Below are positions 11,160 to 22,474 of a DNA stretch of 64,000 nt, piece after piece. The stretch is from positions 1,922,001-1,986,000 of the forward strand of contig NC_012982.1 in assembly GCF_000023785.1 (NCBI RefSeq), written 5' to 3'. Position 1 is the first letter of the stretch. Each line of letters starts with the position of its first letter. The stretch is from Hirschia baltica ATCC 49814 (GTDB taxonomy: Bacteria; Pseudomonadota; Alphaproteobacteria; Caulobacterales; Hyphomonadaceae). Below the pieces are notes generated by a model. It had not been told where the DNA came from and ran no database searches. It saw only the letters and a list, made by a program, of their open reading frames with translations. Position numbers and translations under genes: made by a program.

Positions 11160-12500
11160 TTACTCTTCTTCTAGCGCTTTTTCTAATTCTTCACGTGTCA
11201 CTGTTTTATCAGTCACTTTCGCACGCTCGATAATGTAATCGACAACTTTTTCTTCAAACAATGGCGCACGAAGTTGAGCCATAGCTGCAGGCGTTTTTGT
11301 GTAGAATTCGATAACTTGTTGCTCTTGACCTGGATAGCGTGATGCTTCTTGGTTCAACGCACGTGAAACTTCTTCTTGTTTAATTTCAACTTTGTTGATG
11401 CGGCCGATTTCAGCCAACACAAGACCTAGACGCACGCGGCGCTCAGAAATCTTACGGTATTCAGCTTTAAGCTCATCTTCGCTCTTAGCTTTGTCTTCTT
11501 CATCAAGACGGTCAGCTTCTTTCTCTTGCTCAAACTGTTTCCAGATTTGATCAAATTCAGCTTCAACCATTCCAGGAGGAAGATCAAAATCGTGACGCTC
11601 ATCAAGTGCATCAAGAAGCACACGCTTCAAGCGTTGACGAGATCCACCAGCAAGCTCTTGCTCAATATTTTTAGAGATAAGATCTTTTAGTGTCGCGAGA
11701 TCTTCAATACCGAGACCTTTTGCAAATTCTTCGTCAATCGTTGCTTCTTTAGGTGCACGAACTTCATTCACCTTAGTTTCAAACACTGCTTCTTTACCAG
11801 CAAGGTTTTCAGCAGGGTAATCTTCTGGGAATGTCACAGTCACAGTTACATCTTGACCTGTTTTCGCACCAATAAGCTGGTCCTCAAATCCAGGAATGAA
11901 ACGACCTTCACCTAGAACGATAGTTTGACCTTCAGCAGTACCACCATCAAAGAGTTCGCCATCAATCTTACCAGAGAAGTCGATGACAACTGCATCACCT
12001 TCACGTGCTTTGGCTGTCTTACCACGCGCTTCATACTGCTTGTTTGATTCAGCAAGCTTTCCGAGTGCTTCATCAACTTCTGCATCAGTCACTTCAACAA
12101 CAAGACGCTCTAGCTCGATATCTGTGACATCAGCTGGTTCAAATTCTGGCATGAGCTCCACTTTCATGGAGTACTCAAGGTCAGCTTTCCCATCCATCAT
12201 TTGCTCTTGATCACAGGTCAACTCGATAGTTGGCTGTGCAGCTGGACGAATTTCTTTGTCCTCAAGCGTTTTTTGAGATGTCGCTGTTACTTCTTCTTGA
12301 ACGATATCACCCAAGATAGACTTACCATAAGTGTTGCGAATGTGCGCGACCGGCACTTTACCCGGGCGAAAACCTTTAAGGTTCATCTGCGGACGCAGTT
12401 GAGCAATTTTCGCTTCTAGCTTTTCAGCTAGGCTGTCTTTAGAAACAACGACTGTATATTCTCGAGTCAGTCCTTCGGACTTGGTCTCAGTGACGTTCAT
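11160..12500 (-). CDS. tig: Trigger factor (ribosome-associated chaperone and prolyl isomerase)
   Basis: The product is 446 residues from the chosen ATG. The N-terminal ribosome-binding domain includes the signature GFRPGKVPVAHIRN (the GFRxGKxP loop contacting ribosomal protein L23). A central FKBP-type PPIase domain follows (EGDAVVIDFSGKIDGELFDGG), then a helical C-terminal chaperone domain rich in Glu and Lys. A 43-codon upstream extension is open, but GAGGAA lies 6 bases before the internal ATG and MNVTETKSEG is the expected N-terminus. Synteny with tRNA-Leu upstream and clpP downstream is the usual one in alphaproteobacteria. Confidence 0.97.
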   Translation of the reverse strand: MNVTETKSEGLTREYTVVVSKDSLAEKLEAKIAQLRPQMNLKGFRPGKVPVAHIRNTYGKSILGDIVQEEVTATSQKTLEDKEIRPAAQPTIELTCDQEQMMDGKADLEYSMKVELMPEFEPADVTDIELERLVVEVTDAEVDEALGKLAESNKQYEARGKTAKAREGDAVVIDFSGKIDGELFDGGTAEGQTIVLGEGRFIPGFEDQLIGAKTGQDVTVTVTFPEDYPAENLAGKEAVFETKVNEVRAPKEATIDEEFAKGLGIEDLATLKDLISKNIEQELAGGSRQRLKRVLLDALDERHDFDLPPGMVEAEFDQIWKQFEQEKEADRLDEEDKAKSEDELKAEYRKISERRVRLGLVLAEIGRINKVEIKQEEVSRALNQEASRYPGQEQQVIEFYTKTPAAMAQLRAPLFEEKVVDYIIERAKVTDKTVTREELEKALEEE

Positions 12501-12900
12501 CACAGATTCCTCAAATTCTATTAGCCCTATAGCGCGCGCCGGCATCCAGGGTTGTGGTGAAATGAAAGGCGGCTGCCATAGCCCGTTCAGGAAGCAAGCG
12601 CCGCGCAAGTTTGGCCGGTGGTATGTCACACAGGAGAGCCGCTGTCCATTGGCGATTTTAGATGAATTTCATCCTTAACTACAGCAAATGCAAGAAACAC
12701 CACTCAAACGCTTAGTTTCCAGCTTTAAATTGCGTTCAAAGTCACGTCTTCGACAAACATGAATTCCAGAATGCAATCGCAAGCCCAATGCTGGTCCGAT
12801 ATCGGATTGATATGGAACTTTTTGTAATAAAGGAAAAATATTTGCCAAATTCACAACTTGGCGAGAGCAACCTTAGCGCTCATCAAATCTATATTCTGGT
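12501..12900. other. Gene-free spacer between tig and tRNA-Leu
   Basis: This 400-base stretch holds the leader of tig and the 3' flank of tRNA-Leu. The only long open frame is the rejected N-terminal extension of tig. I found no convincing promoter hexamers, riboswitch-like pairing or terminator here. Confidence 0.5.
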
Positions 12901-12984
12901 TGGTGCGGGTAGAGGGACTCGAACCCCCACGCCATAAGCGCTGGTACCTAAAACCAGTGCGTCTACCAATTCCGCCATACCCGC
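12901..12984 (-). tRNA. tRNA-Leu, anticodon UAG
   Basis: The reverse complement has acceptor GCGGGTA pairing with TACCCGC, a class II variable arm (CGCTTATGGCG region), anticodon stem CTGGT/ACCAG around TTTAGGT (anticodon TAG), T-loop TTCGAGT, discriminator A and encoded CCA. It reads CUA/CUN leucine codons. A tRNA-Leu next to trigger factor is a common alphaproteobacterial arrangement. Confidence 0.96.
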
Positions 12985-13028
12985 GCCGAACCAGAAGAAG
13001 CGTCTCTACTCGAAGTTCACACTAAAGT

Positions 13029-14561
13029 TCAAGAGCTAATTTCAATTTTTCTTTCCCAAAGTACATTTGTTTGCCCACTTTCCTCATAAAAGCGCGTTAA
13101 AATGCGTGGAAAATACTCCATAAGATCCTCAGAAATCAATCCTGCACCACCTGTCAACGATGCTTCACCATGCAGCCACACAGATGCGGATGCAGCTTCT
13201 AGCGGCTCAACACCCTGAGCCATCCATCCGCTGATCATTCCAGCCAACACATCTCCAGATCCTGCAGTTGCTAGAAAAGATGAGCCATGAATATTCACCC
13301 GCGCGTCTCCCTTCGGTGCAGCAATGACAGTATCCGCGCCTTTAAGAACCACGACACACCCTGCCCTTTGCGCTGCGGAACGCGCTGCATTTATTTTATT
13401 TTCAGATTTTTTTAGCACGCTTGGAAAAATACGCTCAAATTCTCCAATGTGTGGAGTGATGACGCATTTCTCATGCAGCAACCCAAACAAATAAGATGGA
13501 TCATCTTCAAAAACAGTCAAAGCATCAGCATCAAGGACGATAGGAATTCCCAATTGCAATAATGCGGCAACCTTAAACCGCGTCACCTCTGTGACACCAG
13601 CAGCTGGTCCAAACACCAAACTCGACATCTCGCGAGCGCTTATAAACAATTCGTCAACATCACTATAAGCACGCGTCATTACGGCTTGCATGCTTGCTGC
13701 CATCTCAGGAATCGCTTCCTGCTCACCAAACAATGTAACAACACCTGCCCCCATACGAAGCCCTGCCCGCGCCGCTAACCTTGCCGCGCCTGTAGATCCT
13801 GCATCTCCAGAAACAACGCCTAACCGCCCTCGCATATGCTTATGAGAATGCCTGTTCGGCCATGTTAAGTGCTTCGCCCATATATCGGGCGTGTTTAGGT
13901 AGATATCTTCGCATATTTGATCAAAAACTTCGGGCGATATTCCGATTTTTGCAACATGCACTTGGCCACAAATGCTTGCTGCTGGCTCAATAATATGAGC
14001 TGTTTTCAATGCTTCAAAAGTTATGGTTGCGTCAGCGCGTATTGCATCTGAAACCATTTCACCACTATCGCCAAATACCCCCGTTGGAACATCAATGCTT
14101 ATTACATTGGCCTGGCTCGAATTTATAAGATTTGCCACATCCAAAATTTCACCGTCCAATGCGCGTGATAAACCTGCACCAAATATCGCATCAATCACGA
14201 CATCACCTGATTGCAGTTTAAAACCTTCATCACCATCCATCAGCAATTGTGAGATCGGGCGAATATCATCTAGAACTAACTCGGCTGCACCTTCTACATC
14301 GCCTAATAATTGATCAACATTTCCGGCTAAAAACAAATGGATGTCTCTCCCCATTTGTTCCAGATAACGGTAAGCCACAAATCCATCGCCACCATTATTT
14401 CCTGGACCACATAATACAATCACGCGACCAACTGGCCATATTTTCTGAACCAATTCGGCACAATTACGTCCAGCGGCATCCATCAAACTTGCGCCTGACA
14501 TGCCCGAATCTGCCATCATACGATCAGCTTCATACATCTGATTGACGCTAATTATGCGCAT
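13029..14561 (-). CDS. nnr: Bifunctional NAD(P)H-hydrate epimerase / ADP-dependent NAD(P)H-hydrate dehydratase
   Basis: The 510-residue fusion repairs hydrated NAD(P)H. The N-terminal half is the YjeF_N/NnrE epimerase with CGPGNNGGDGFVAYRYL and IDVPTGVFGDSG. The C-terminal half is the NnrD dehydratase (ribokinase-like fold) with LDADALT, ITPHIGEFERI and the nucleotide-binding AGSGDVLAGMISGW. It precedes glnB on the opposite strand (divergent), a frequent neighbour in alphaproteobacteria. Both active-site regions look intact. Confidence 0.95.
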   Translation of the reverse strand: MRIISVNQMYEADRMMADSGMSGASLMDAAGRNCAELVQKIWPVGRVIVLCGPGNNGGDGFVAYRYLEQMGRDIHLFLAGNVDQLLGDVEGAAELVLDDIRPISQLLMDGDEGFKLQSGDVVIDAIFGAGLSRALDGEILDVANLINSSQANVISIDVPTGVFGDSGEMVSDAIRADATITFEALKTAHIIEPAASICGQVHVAKIGISPEVFDQICEDIYLNTPDIWAKHLTWPNRHSHKHMRGRLGVVSGDAGSTGAARLAARAGLRMGAGVVTLFGEQEAIPEMAASMQAVMTRAYSDVDELFISAREMSSLVFGPAAGVTEVTRFKVAALLQLGIPIVLDADALTVFEDDPSYLFGLLHEKCVITPHIGEFERIFPSVLKKSENKINAARSAAQRAGCVVVLKGADTVIAAPKGDARVNIHGSSFLATAGSGDVLAGMISGWMAQGVEPLEAASASVWLHGEASLTGGAGLISEDLMEYFPRILTRFYEESGQTNVLWERKIEISS

Positions 14562-15273
<712 letters not shown>

Positions 15274-15375
15274 ACCAAATCAACAGACAAAAATCTAAAA
15301 TAAGTATTACATTTAAATGGTTATTGGCTGTAAAAGCAGATTACTATTGAACACACCAAATAGAGGAGTGGCCCC

Positions 15376-16779
15376 GTGTCCGAGAGTGTTTTAAAACTAA
15401 TTAAAGAAAAAGACGTACAATTCGTTGATTTGCGTTTCACTGACGTAAAAGGTAAATGGCAGCACGTAACATTCACAGCAGACGCAGTTGATGCAGACAT
15501 GTTCGTAGATGGAACTATGTTTGATGGTTCATCTATTTCTGGCTGGAAAGCCATCAACGAATCAGACATGGTTCTTCTACCTGATGCTTCAACAGCTCAC
15601 ATCGACCCATTCTTCCAACAAACAACAATGGTTATCAATTGTGACATCCTGAACCCAGGCACAATGACGGCTTATAACCGTGACCCACGTATGACAGCGA
15701 AGAAAGCAGAAGCTTACTTGAAATCGACTGGTCTTGGTGACACAGCCTATTTCGGTCCTGAGCCAGAATTCTTCGTGTTTGACGATGTAAAATGGTCAGT
15801 TGCACCTAACAACACTGGTTACTCATACGATTCTACAGAGCTTCCAGAAAACACAAGCAAAGAATACGAAACAGGCAATATGGGCCACCGCCCAGGCCCT
15901 AAAGGTGGTTACTTCCCTGTTCCACCAATCGATTCTTGTCAGGACATGCGCTCTGAAATGCTCTCAGTTATGGCTGAGCTAGGCATGAAACCAGAAAAGC
16001 AGCACCACGAAGTTGCTCCAGCTCAACACGAGCTTGGTATGGTATTTGGTACATTGATTGAAATGGCTGACCGCGTTCAAATGTACAAATACGTTGTTCA
16101 CAATGTAGCTGCTTCATACGGTAAAACAGCGACTTTCATGCCTAAGCCAATGTATAAAGACAATGGTTCTGGTATGCACGTTCACCAATCAATCTGGAAA
16201 GATGGTGCACCAACTTTTGCTGGTGACGGTTATGCTGACCTATCTGAAACATGTCTTTACTACATTGGTGGTATCATCAAGCACGCCAAAGCGCTTTGTG
16301 CTTTGACGAACCCAACAACAAACTCATACAAGCGTCTTGTTCCAGGTTATGAAGCTCCAGTGATGCTTGCTTATTCTGCGAAAAACCGCTCAGCTTCTAT
16401 CCGTATTCCTTACGGTGCCGGTGCTAAAGCGAAACGTATCGAAACACGTTTCCCTGATGCTCTTGCAAACCCATACCTAGCATTCTCAGCACTACTTATG
16501 GCTGGTCTTGACGGTATCCAAAACAAAATCCACCCGGGTGATGCAATGGATAAAGACCTTTACGACCTACCAGCTGAAGAAGCAGCTTCAATCCCACAAG
16601 TTTGTGGTTCATTGCGCGAAGCTCTAGAAAGCTTAGACAAAGACCGTGACTTCTTGAAAGCTGGTGGCGTATTTGATGACGATCAAATCGACGCTTACAT
16701 CGAACTTAAAATGGAAGAAGTGATGGCTCTTGAGCTTCACCCTCACCCTGTTGAGTTCGACATGTACTACAAAGCTTAG
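15376..16779 (+). CDS. glnA: Glutamine synthetase type I
   Basis: The 467-residue GSI subunit condenses glutamate, ammonia and ATP to glutamine. Visible motifs are FDGSSISGW, the metal/glutamate site [18 protein letters not shown], the ATP-binding [12 protein letters not shown], and the adenylylation-loop tyrosine in DLYDLPAEE, so activity is probably controlled by GlnE through GlnB. The start codon is GTG, set by GAGGAG 7 bases upstream. Codon choice is strongly biased and many codons end in T or A, as in a highly expressed gene. A strong terminator follows. Confidence 0.98.
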   Translation: MSESVLKLIKEKDVQFVDLRFTDVKGKWQHVTFTADAVDADMFVDGTMFDGSSISGWKAINESDMVLLPDASTAHIDPFFQQTTMVINCDILNPGTMTAYNRDPRMTAKKAEAYLKSTGLGDTAYFGPEPEFFVFDDVKWSVAPNNTGYSYDSTELPENTSKEYETGNMGHRPGPKGGYFPVPPIDSCQDMRSEMLSVMAELGMKPEKQHHEVAPAQHELGMVFGTLIEMADRVQMYKYVVHNVAASYGKTATFMPKPMYKDNGSGMHVHQSIWKDGAPTFAGDGYADLSETCLYYIGGIIKHAKALCALTNPTTNSYKRLVPGYEAPVMLAYSAKNRSASIRIPYGAGAKAKRIETRFPDALANPYLAFSALLMAGLDGIQNKIHPGDAMDKDLYDLPAEEAASIPQVCGSLREALESLDKDRDFLKAGGVFDDDQIDAYIELKMEEVMALELHPHPVEFDMYYKA

Positions 16780-16815
16780 TCGCTTAGAGTTCGTTAGAAC
16801 TTTTTGATTATATTG

Positions 16816-16848
16816 AACGCCAAAGCAGAAATGCTTTGGCGTTTTTTA
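16816..16848 (+). terminator. Terminator of glnA
   Basis: The perfect 12-bp stem AACGCCAAAGCA / TGCTTTGGCGTT with a GAAA tetraloop is followed by a T-run, 37 bases after the glnA stop. Confidence 0.92.
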
Positions 16849-16937
16849 TTTGAAAATTCGTTTTCAGGCATCAAAAGCTCATTCTGCCTGAAACGTATTC
16901 AAACTGTAACTTGAAATATCGAGCATTAACGAAGTAA

Positions 16938-17555
16938 ATGATCTTTATGAAAAGACTTACCCTTTCTCTCGCGCTAACTCTCAGCCTGTTTGTCAGCGCT
17001 TGTGCATCAGCCCCACCTAAGCAACAAGAAAACGCTTGTAAGTTTTTAAAAGAGAATAAAGCTTGGTATCGCGCACTTCGTTCTAGCGCTAAAAAATGGG
17101 GTGCCCCTATTGGATTGCAGCTCGCAATCATTCGGCAGGAAAGTTCATTTGAGCACAAGGCAAAACCTGATCGCGGCAAACGTCGTATGTTAGGTCTCCT
17201 GCCCGGCAAGCGTCCCTCATCTGCTTATGGATATGCGCAAGCTCTAGATGGCACTTGGAATGAATACAAAAAAGCGACAGGCAATAATGGGGCAGAACGC
17301 TATGATTTCGATGATGCAACAGATTTTATAGGCTGGTATGTCGCTCAAACCGGAAAACGAACCGGCATCAGCCAATATAATTATCGCGGCCACTATCTCG
17401 CTTATCACGAAGGTGCTGGTGGATATTTACGCGGTAGCTGGAAAAACAAAAACTGGCTGATCAATACTGCGAATAGAGTGCACAGCAATGCGGACCGTTA
17501 CGAAACACAAGTGCAAGGCTGCAAGAAAAAGCTCCAACGCCGCTGGCTTTTTTAA
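16938..17555 (+). CDS. Lipoprotein lytic transglycosylase (SLT domain)
   Basis: The product is 205 residues. The N-terminus is a lipoprotein signal (hydrophobic stretch then LFVSACASA; Cys about residue 22). The mature part contains IIRQESSFEHKAKP, matching the ESSF motif with the catalytic Glu of SLT-type transglycosylases, followed by AYGYAQALDGTW, the conserved (S/A)xGxxQ motif. It should cleave peptidoglycan glycan strands with formation of anhydromuropeptides. A second ATG three codons in (16947) is an alternative start; neither has a strong ribosome site. It is a single gene between glnA and parE. Confidence 0.86.
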   Translation: MIFMKRLTLSLALTLSLFVSACASAPPKQQENACKFLKENKAWYRALRSSAKKWGAPIGLQLAIIRQESSFEHKAKPDRGKRRMLGLLPGKRPSSAYGYAQALDGTWNEYKKATGNNGAERYDFDDATDFIGWYVAQTGKRTGISQYNYRGHYLAYHEGAGGYLRGSWKNKNWLINTANRVHSNADRYETQVQGCKKKLQRRWLF

Positions 17556-17688
17556 GGATCAACCTAAGCAATCCTATGAAATATTGCTTTAAGCCTGAAT
17601 AAATATCATTAACCACCTTTTCGACTGGAACAAATCCAGCCATGGTCGCTAATCAACGAGCAGACCAATAGAGTAGACAGGATTAATT

Positions 17689-19650
17689 ATGGCCGCCAAA
17701 GGACAAGCTGAAAAGCAAGAATACTCCGCTAAGGATATTGAAGTTCTCGAAGGCCTCGAACCAGTTCGCAAACGGCCCGGCATGTATATTGGCGGAACCG
17801 ATGAACGCGCATTCCATCATCTCTTTGCAGAAATTTTGGACAACTCTATGGACGAGGCCGTTGCCGGCCACGCGTCACGTATCGATGTACATTTGCGTGC
17901 CGATGGCTATCTGAGCGTGCGTGATGATGGTCGCGGTATTCCTGTTGACCCACACCCAAAATTCCCGGGTAAGTCCGCCCTTGAAGTGATTATGACAACC
18001 CTTCACTCGGGTGGTAAATTCTCCAACAAAGCCTATCAAACAGCGGGTGGATTACACGGTGTTGGTATCTCCGTCGTGAACGCTCTTTCTGAGCGCCTTG
18101 AAGTGGAAGTTGCGCGCGACAAGAAACTATACTTCCAAGCCTTTGAGCGCGGTCACTCAATGGGACCAATCAAACAGATTGGAAATGCTCCTAACCGTCG
18201 CGGGACAGTCGTCAGCTTTAAGCCTGATTTTGAAATTTTCGGCACAAAAATACAATTCAAACCCGCCCGCCTATACCAAATGGCTAAAGCAAAAGCTTAT
18301 TTGCACCAAGGCGCACAAATCCATTGGAAATGCGACCCAGAACTTCTGAAGGAAAACGACAAAACCCCAACAGAAGCTGTACTCCATTACCCCAATGGAT
18401 TAGCAGACATGCTGAAAGAAATGTCTGAAGGCAAGATCATGGTCACGTCCGATATCTTCGCAGGTCGCGTCGAAATGGATAATGGCGCAGCTTGTGAATG
18501 GGCAATGTGCTGGTCAGCCAATGGCTTTGGCGAAGAAGATGGTATCACACGCTCATATTGTAACACCGTTCCAACCCGCGATGGTGGAACCCATGAAGCC
18601 GGTATGCGCTCAGCCATCACAAAAGGTCTCCGCGCATATGGTGAGCTGACCAATGTGAAAAAAGCATCCCAAATAACAGCCGATGATATCTTAAGTTCAG
18701 CAGGGGCTTTGCTATCTGTTTTTATCCGTGAACCTGAATTTGTAGGCCAGACAAAAGATAAACTCTCTTCCCCCGAAGGCCTTCGCGTTGCTGAAGGTGC
18801 CCTTAGAGACCGTTTCGACCACTGGCTGACCGCATCCCCTAAAGAAGCGACCAAACTCCTAGATTGGGCGATTGAGCAATCCGACCTAAGGATGCGCCGC
18901 CGCAAAGAAAAAGAAGTTTCTCGTCAATCGGCGACACGCAAATTAAGACTACCGGGAAAACTGTCAGACTGTTCCAGCAACTCTAAAGAAGATACTGAAA
19001 TCTTCATCGTAGAGGGTGACTCAGCGGGTGGATCTGCCAAACAAGCACGTAACCGTAAAACACAGGCTATATTACCTCTACGCGGTAAGATCTTGAACGT
19101 TGCTTCCGCTGGTGCAGACAAACTAAGAGCCAATGTTGAATTAAACGATCTAGCAACAGCACTTGGAACAGGCATTGGCCGTAAATTCGATATTGACGAT
19201 CTGCGCTATCAGCGTGTCGTTATCATGACTGACGCGGATGTCGATGGTGCACACATCGCTGCCTTGCTCATCACATTCTTCTACAAGCAAATGCCAGACT
19301 TGATAACTTCAGGTCGCCTCTTCATGGCCATGCCGCCGCTATATAAATTAGCTGCAGGAAACAAGTCGGCATATGCGCGTGATGACGAGCATAAAGATGA
19401 GCTGATGAGAACAATGTTTAAAGGCAAAAACGTTGAAGTCTCTCGCTTTAAGGGTCTTGGTGAAATGATGCCTGCCCAGCTTAAAGAAACAACAATGGAC
19501 CCCGCCAAACGATCAATGGCACGCATTGCTCTTCCCGATGGTCTAGAAAGCCCCGGCGAACTTGTGGAAACACTCATGGGGAAAAAAGCGGAACACCGCT
19601 TTAAGTTTATTCAAGACAACGCTGAATTTGTCGAAGAGCTAGATATTTAG
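17689..19650 (+). CDS. parE: DNA topoisomerase IV subunit B
   Basis: The 653-residue GHKL ATPase plus TOPRIM protein decatenates daughter chromosomes with ParC. Motifs are EVLEGLEPVRKRPGMYIGG (N-terminal arm), ILDNSMDEAV, the ATP lid GGLHGVGISVVNALS, TOPRIM EGDSAGGSA and DADVDGAHI, and a C-terminal RFKGLGEM. Length and the GTDERAFHHL sequence fit ParE rather than GyrB. The ATG follows ACAGGAT with suitable spacing. The parC gene is not in this window. Confidence 0.96.
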   Translation: MAAKGQAEKQEYSAKDIEVLEGLEPVRKRPGMYIGGTDERAFHHLFAEILDNSMDEAVAGHASRIDVHLRADGYLSVRDDGRGIPVDPHPKFPGKSALEVIMTTLHSGGKFSNKAYQTAGGLHGVGISVVNALSERLEVEVARDKKLYFQAFERGHSMGPIKQIGNAPNRRGTVVSFKPDFEIFGTKIQFKPARLYQMAKAKAYLHQGAQIHWKCDPELLKENDKTPTEAVLHYPNGLADMLKEMSEGKIMVTSDIFAGRVEMDNGAACEWAMCWSANGFGEEDGITRSYCNTVPTRDGGTHEAGMRSAITKGLRAYGELTNVKKASQITADDILSSAGALLSVFIREPEFVGQTKDKLSSPEGLRVAEGALRDRFDHWLTASPKEATKLLDWAIEQSDLRMRRRKEKEVSRQSATRKLRLPGKLSDCSSNSKEDTEIFIVEGDSAGGSAKQARNRKTQAILPLRGKILNVASAGADKLRANVELNDLATALGTGIGRKFDIDDLRYQRVVIMTDADVDGAHIAALLITFFYKQMPDLITSGRLFMAMPPLYKLAAGNKSAYARDDEHKDELMRTMFKGKNVEVSRFKGLGEMMPAQLKETTMDPAKRSMARIALPDGLESPGELVETLMGKKAEHRFKFIQDNAEFVEELDI

Positions 19651-19708
19651 CCTTTAAAACGAATTCCTAATTTCAAGTTTGGTTTAGATCTCAAAGACCT
19701 GTTTTAAT

Positions 19709-20683
19709 TTAACGCATCTTCCAAAATTTAAACCAGCTTGCAAATCGCTCAATACCTTCCTCAAGCGATGTGTGAGGGTTAAAACCAAGTTCTTTGCGTG
19801 CTCTTGAAATGTCTGCCCATGTTCGCTCAACATCACCCAATTGCATTGGTTGAAATTCTTTTATGAGCTCTTGCCCAAAGGCTTTTTCAATACAACCGAC
19901 CAAATCCATGAGTTTTTCAGGCTTATCATTTCCAAGATTATAAACACGATGAGGCACATCTAACCCCAAAGCTGATGCAGGCCTATCAATTGCTGCAATT
20001 ACACCCGTCACGATATCATCAATATATGTAAAATCGCGGCTCATATCACCATTGTTAAATATCTGGACAGGTTCATTTCGGCGTAGCTTCTCAGAGAAGA
20101 TCCAATACGCCATATCAGGGCGCCCCCATTCGCCATAGACGGTGAAAAAACGCAGACCAGTCAATGAAATTCCATATAAATGCGCATAAGAGTGGGCCAT
20201 CAATTCATTTGATTTTTTGGTCGCCGCATAAAATGAAACCGGCGTATCGGTTACATCGTCTTCTGCAAATGGCATTTTCGTGTTGCCGCCATAAATAGAG
20301 GATGACGAGGCATATACCACATTCGCTACACCACTATTGCGTGCATATTCCAATACATTGAAAAAACCTTGCAAGTTCGTATCTGCATAAACTTTTGGGT
20401 TTTCAATAGAATATCTTACACCTGCTTGAGCTGCTAAATGCAAAACGGCGTGTATTTTTTGTCCAGAAACAGCTCGCTCCAAGGCATCATTATCCGAAAT
20501 ATCCATCTCGACAAAAGTGAAATTTTTCTGACTGAGCAATTGTTCTAAGCGGGCTTGCTTCAGATCAACATCATAATATCCGTTGACGTTGTCTAAACCC
20601 AAAACCGTTTCGCCACGCGCAACCAAAGCCTTACAGGTGTGGAACCCGATAAAACCAGCTGCACCCGTTACGAGAATTGTCAT
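19709..20683 (-). CDS. NAD-dependent sugar epimerase, UDP-glucuronate 4-epimerase-like
   Basis: Extended SDR protein of 324 residues from the chosen ATG. It begins ILVTGAAGFIGFH (GxxGxxG), has GLDNVNGYYDVDLKQARL, which is typical of UDP-glucuronate/UDP-GalA epimerases, and a catalytic SFYAATKKSNE (YxxxK). It probably supplies UDP-galacturonate for envelope polysaccharide. A longer frame starting 20 codons upstream is open, but MTILVTG is the expected N-terminus and AGAGA precedes it. It stands alone, convergent with parE. The exact substrate is inferred from the N-terminal signature only. Confidence 0.86.
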   Translation of the reverse strand: MTILVTGAAGFIGFHTCKALVARGETVLGLDNVNGYYDVDLKQARLEQLLSQKNFTFVEMDISDNDALERAVSGQKIHAVLHLAAQAGVRYSIENPKVYADTNLQGFFNVLEYARNSGVANVVYASSSSIYGGNTKMPFAEDDVTDTPVSFYAATKKSNELMAHSYAHLYGISLTGLRFFTVYGEWGRPDMAYWIFSEKLRRNEPVQIFNNGDMSRDFTYIDDIVTGVIAAIDRPASALGLDVPHRVYNLGNDKPEKLMDLVGCIEKAFGQELIKEFQPMQLGDVERTWADISRARKELGFNPHTSLEEGIERFASWFKFWKMR

Positions 20684-20777
20684 ATCTATCTCTAATCTAA
20701 GCCGCTTAAGACAAAGCATTCTTCTAGCAGCAAAAAGGTTCACTCAGTTGAATTGAACCATTGCTATACAAAGAACA

Positions 20778-20805
20778 GATGATTCAACCAAATGAGTGAA
20801 TCATC
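20778..20805 (-). terminator. Hairpin at the guaA stop, possible terminator
   Basis: The 9-bp perfect inverted repeat GATGATTCA / TGAATCATC with a 10-base loop begins at the guaA stop codon. The following bases (TGTTCTTTG) are only weakly T-rich, so termination is plausible but not assured. Confidence 0.4.
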
Positions 20806-22379
20806 TATTCCCACTCAATTGTCCCCGGCGGTTTCGATGTTATGTCATAAGTGACTCGATTGATACCTTTGACTTCATTGATGATACGCGTTGCAGTTTC
20901 ACCAAGAAACTCGTGTGAAAAAGGATAATAATCTGCTGTCATACCATCAACTGACGTCACAGCTCGCATAGCACACGCATAATCATAAGTGCGTCCATCT
21001 CCCATCACACCGACAGTGCGAACAGGTAGAATTGCAACATAGGCCTGCCAGATTTCATCATAGAGACCATGTTTACGGATCTGATCAATGTAAACAGCAT
21101 CCGCTTCACGCAGGATTGCGAGTTTCTCACGCGTAATCAATCCAGGACAACGAATAGCGAGGCCTGGCCCAGGGAAAGGGTGACGCCCAATAAAGCTTTG
21201 CGGTAGTCCAAGCTCACGCCCTAAAATACGCACTTCATCCTTGAAAAGTTCACGCAATGGCTCAACAAGTTTAAGGCCCATTTTTTCTGGCAAACCACCC
21301 ACATTGTGGTGTGATTTAATCGTGACGGACGGACCACCAGAAAAGCTGACGGATTCAATCACATCAGGATATAACGTTCCTTGAGCAAGGAACTCAGCGC
21401 CTTCAATTGTATCTGCATATTTTTGGAAAACATCGATAAAGAGCCGGCCAATTATTTTACGCTTAGTCTCTGGATCATCTTGGCCCTCTAGTTCACCCAA
21501 GAACAACTCACTCTCATCCGCATAGACGAGCTTGATTTTGTAGTTCTCAGTGAACATTGCCACAACTTCTTCAGCTTCATTCTTGCGAAGCAAACCATTA
21601 TTGACGAACACACATGTCAGCTGATCACCAATGGCTTGGTGCAATAACAATGCAGTCACAGAGCTATCCACACCGCCAGATAGACCACAGATAACCTGCT
21701 TATCACCAACTTGCTCGCGGATACGCGCTATCGCTTCTTCGCGATAAGCACCCATCGTCCAATCACCTTTAAAGCCTGCAAGCTTTAGAAAGTTGGCATA
21801 AAGCTTGTTACCATTGGGTGTGTGGTGCACTTCAGGATGAAATTGAACAGCGAAGAAATTACGTTTCACATCTGCCGTTATGGCAAATGGTGCACCCGGT
21901 GACGTCCCATAGACTTCAAACCCTGGTGCTCTTTCCGCCACATGGTCCCCATGAGACATCCAGACCTGTTCATTGCCGTCTTCAAACCAACCTTCAAGCA
22001 TGTCCAGCTTGTTCGAAGAAGGCGTTACGAAGGCACGTCCAAATTCAGCTGTTGCATGTTCACCTGCTTCAACACGGCCTCCAAGATCATGCATCATCAC
22101 TTGCTGACCATAACAGATACCCAAAATTGGAACGCCCAACTCATAAGCCGCTTTAGGCGGTCTTGGTGACCCCTCACGCATAACCGAGTCTGGACCACCA
22201 GAGAATATAATCGCTTTGGGATTATACGCTTTAAGCGATGCGTCCGTCACATTCTGATAAGGGTGGATTTCACAATATACGCCGTTTTCGCGAAGACGGC
22301 GAGCGATGAGCTGCGTCACCTGACTACCAAAGTCGATGATCAGCGCTTTTTCGTGATTCATGTCGTGTATATCTGTCAT
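20805..22379 (-). CDS. guaA: GMP synthase (glutamine-hydrolysing)
   Basis: The product is 524 residues from the ATG at 22379. The class I glutamine amidotransferase domain has the nucleophile in GICYGQQVM and the His/Glu pair in FHPEVHHT. The ATP pyrophosphatase domain has the PP-loop [10 protein letters not shown], and the C-terminal dimerisation domain ends KPPGTIEWE. It aminates XMP to GMP in the cytoplasm. A TTG 8 codons upstream and an ATG 6 codons downstream are other possible starts; none has a good ribosome site, so the start is the least certain point. The partner guaB lies about 5 kb away in this window. Confidence 0.97.
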   Translation of the reverse strand: MTDIHDMNHEKALIIDFGSQVTQLIARRLRENGVYCEIHPYQNVTDASLKAYNPKAIIFSGGPDSVMREGSPRPPKAAYELGVPILGICYGQQVMMHDLGGRVEAGEHATAEFGRAFVTPSSNKLDMLEGWFEDGNEQVWMSHGDHVAERAPGFEVYGTSPGAPFAITADVKRNFFAVQFHPEVHHTPNGNKLYANFLKLAGFKGDWTMGAYREEAIARIREQVGDKQVICGLSGGVDSSVTALLLHQAIGDQLTCVFVNNGLLRKNEAEEVVAMFTENYKIKLVYADESELFLGELEGQDDPETKRKIIGRLFIDVFQKYADTIEGAEFLAQGTLYPDVIESVSFSGGPSVTIKSHHNVGGLPEKMGLKLVEPLRELFKDEVRILGRELGLPQSFIGRHPFPGPGLAIRCPGLITREKLAILREADAVYIDQIRKHGLYDEIWQAYVAILPVRTVGVMGDGRTYDYACAMRAVTSVDGMTADYYPFSHEFLGETATRIINEVKGINRVTYDITSKPPGTIEWE

Positions 22380-22474
22380 GGCAAGCACATAGCGTGACTC
22401 CAATCATTTGCACAGCCTTAGAATGCCATGAGACCTGATTTTTGCGCTATATTTCAAATTTTTCTAGATGAATT

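Noticed and set aside
12501-12629. N-terminal extension of trigger factor
   Set aside because: The internal ATG has GAGGAA at the right distance and restores the normal trigger-factor N-terminus.
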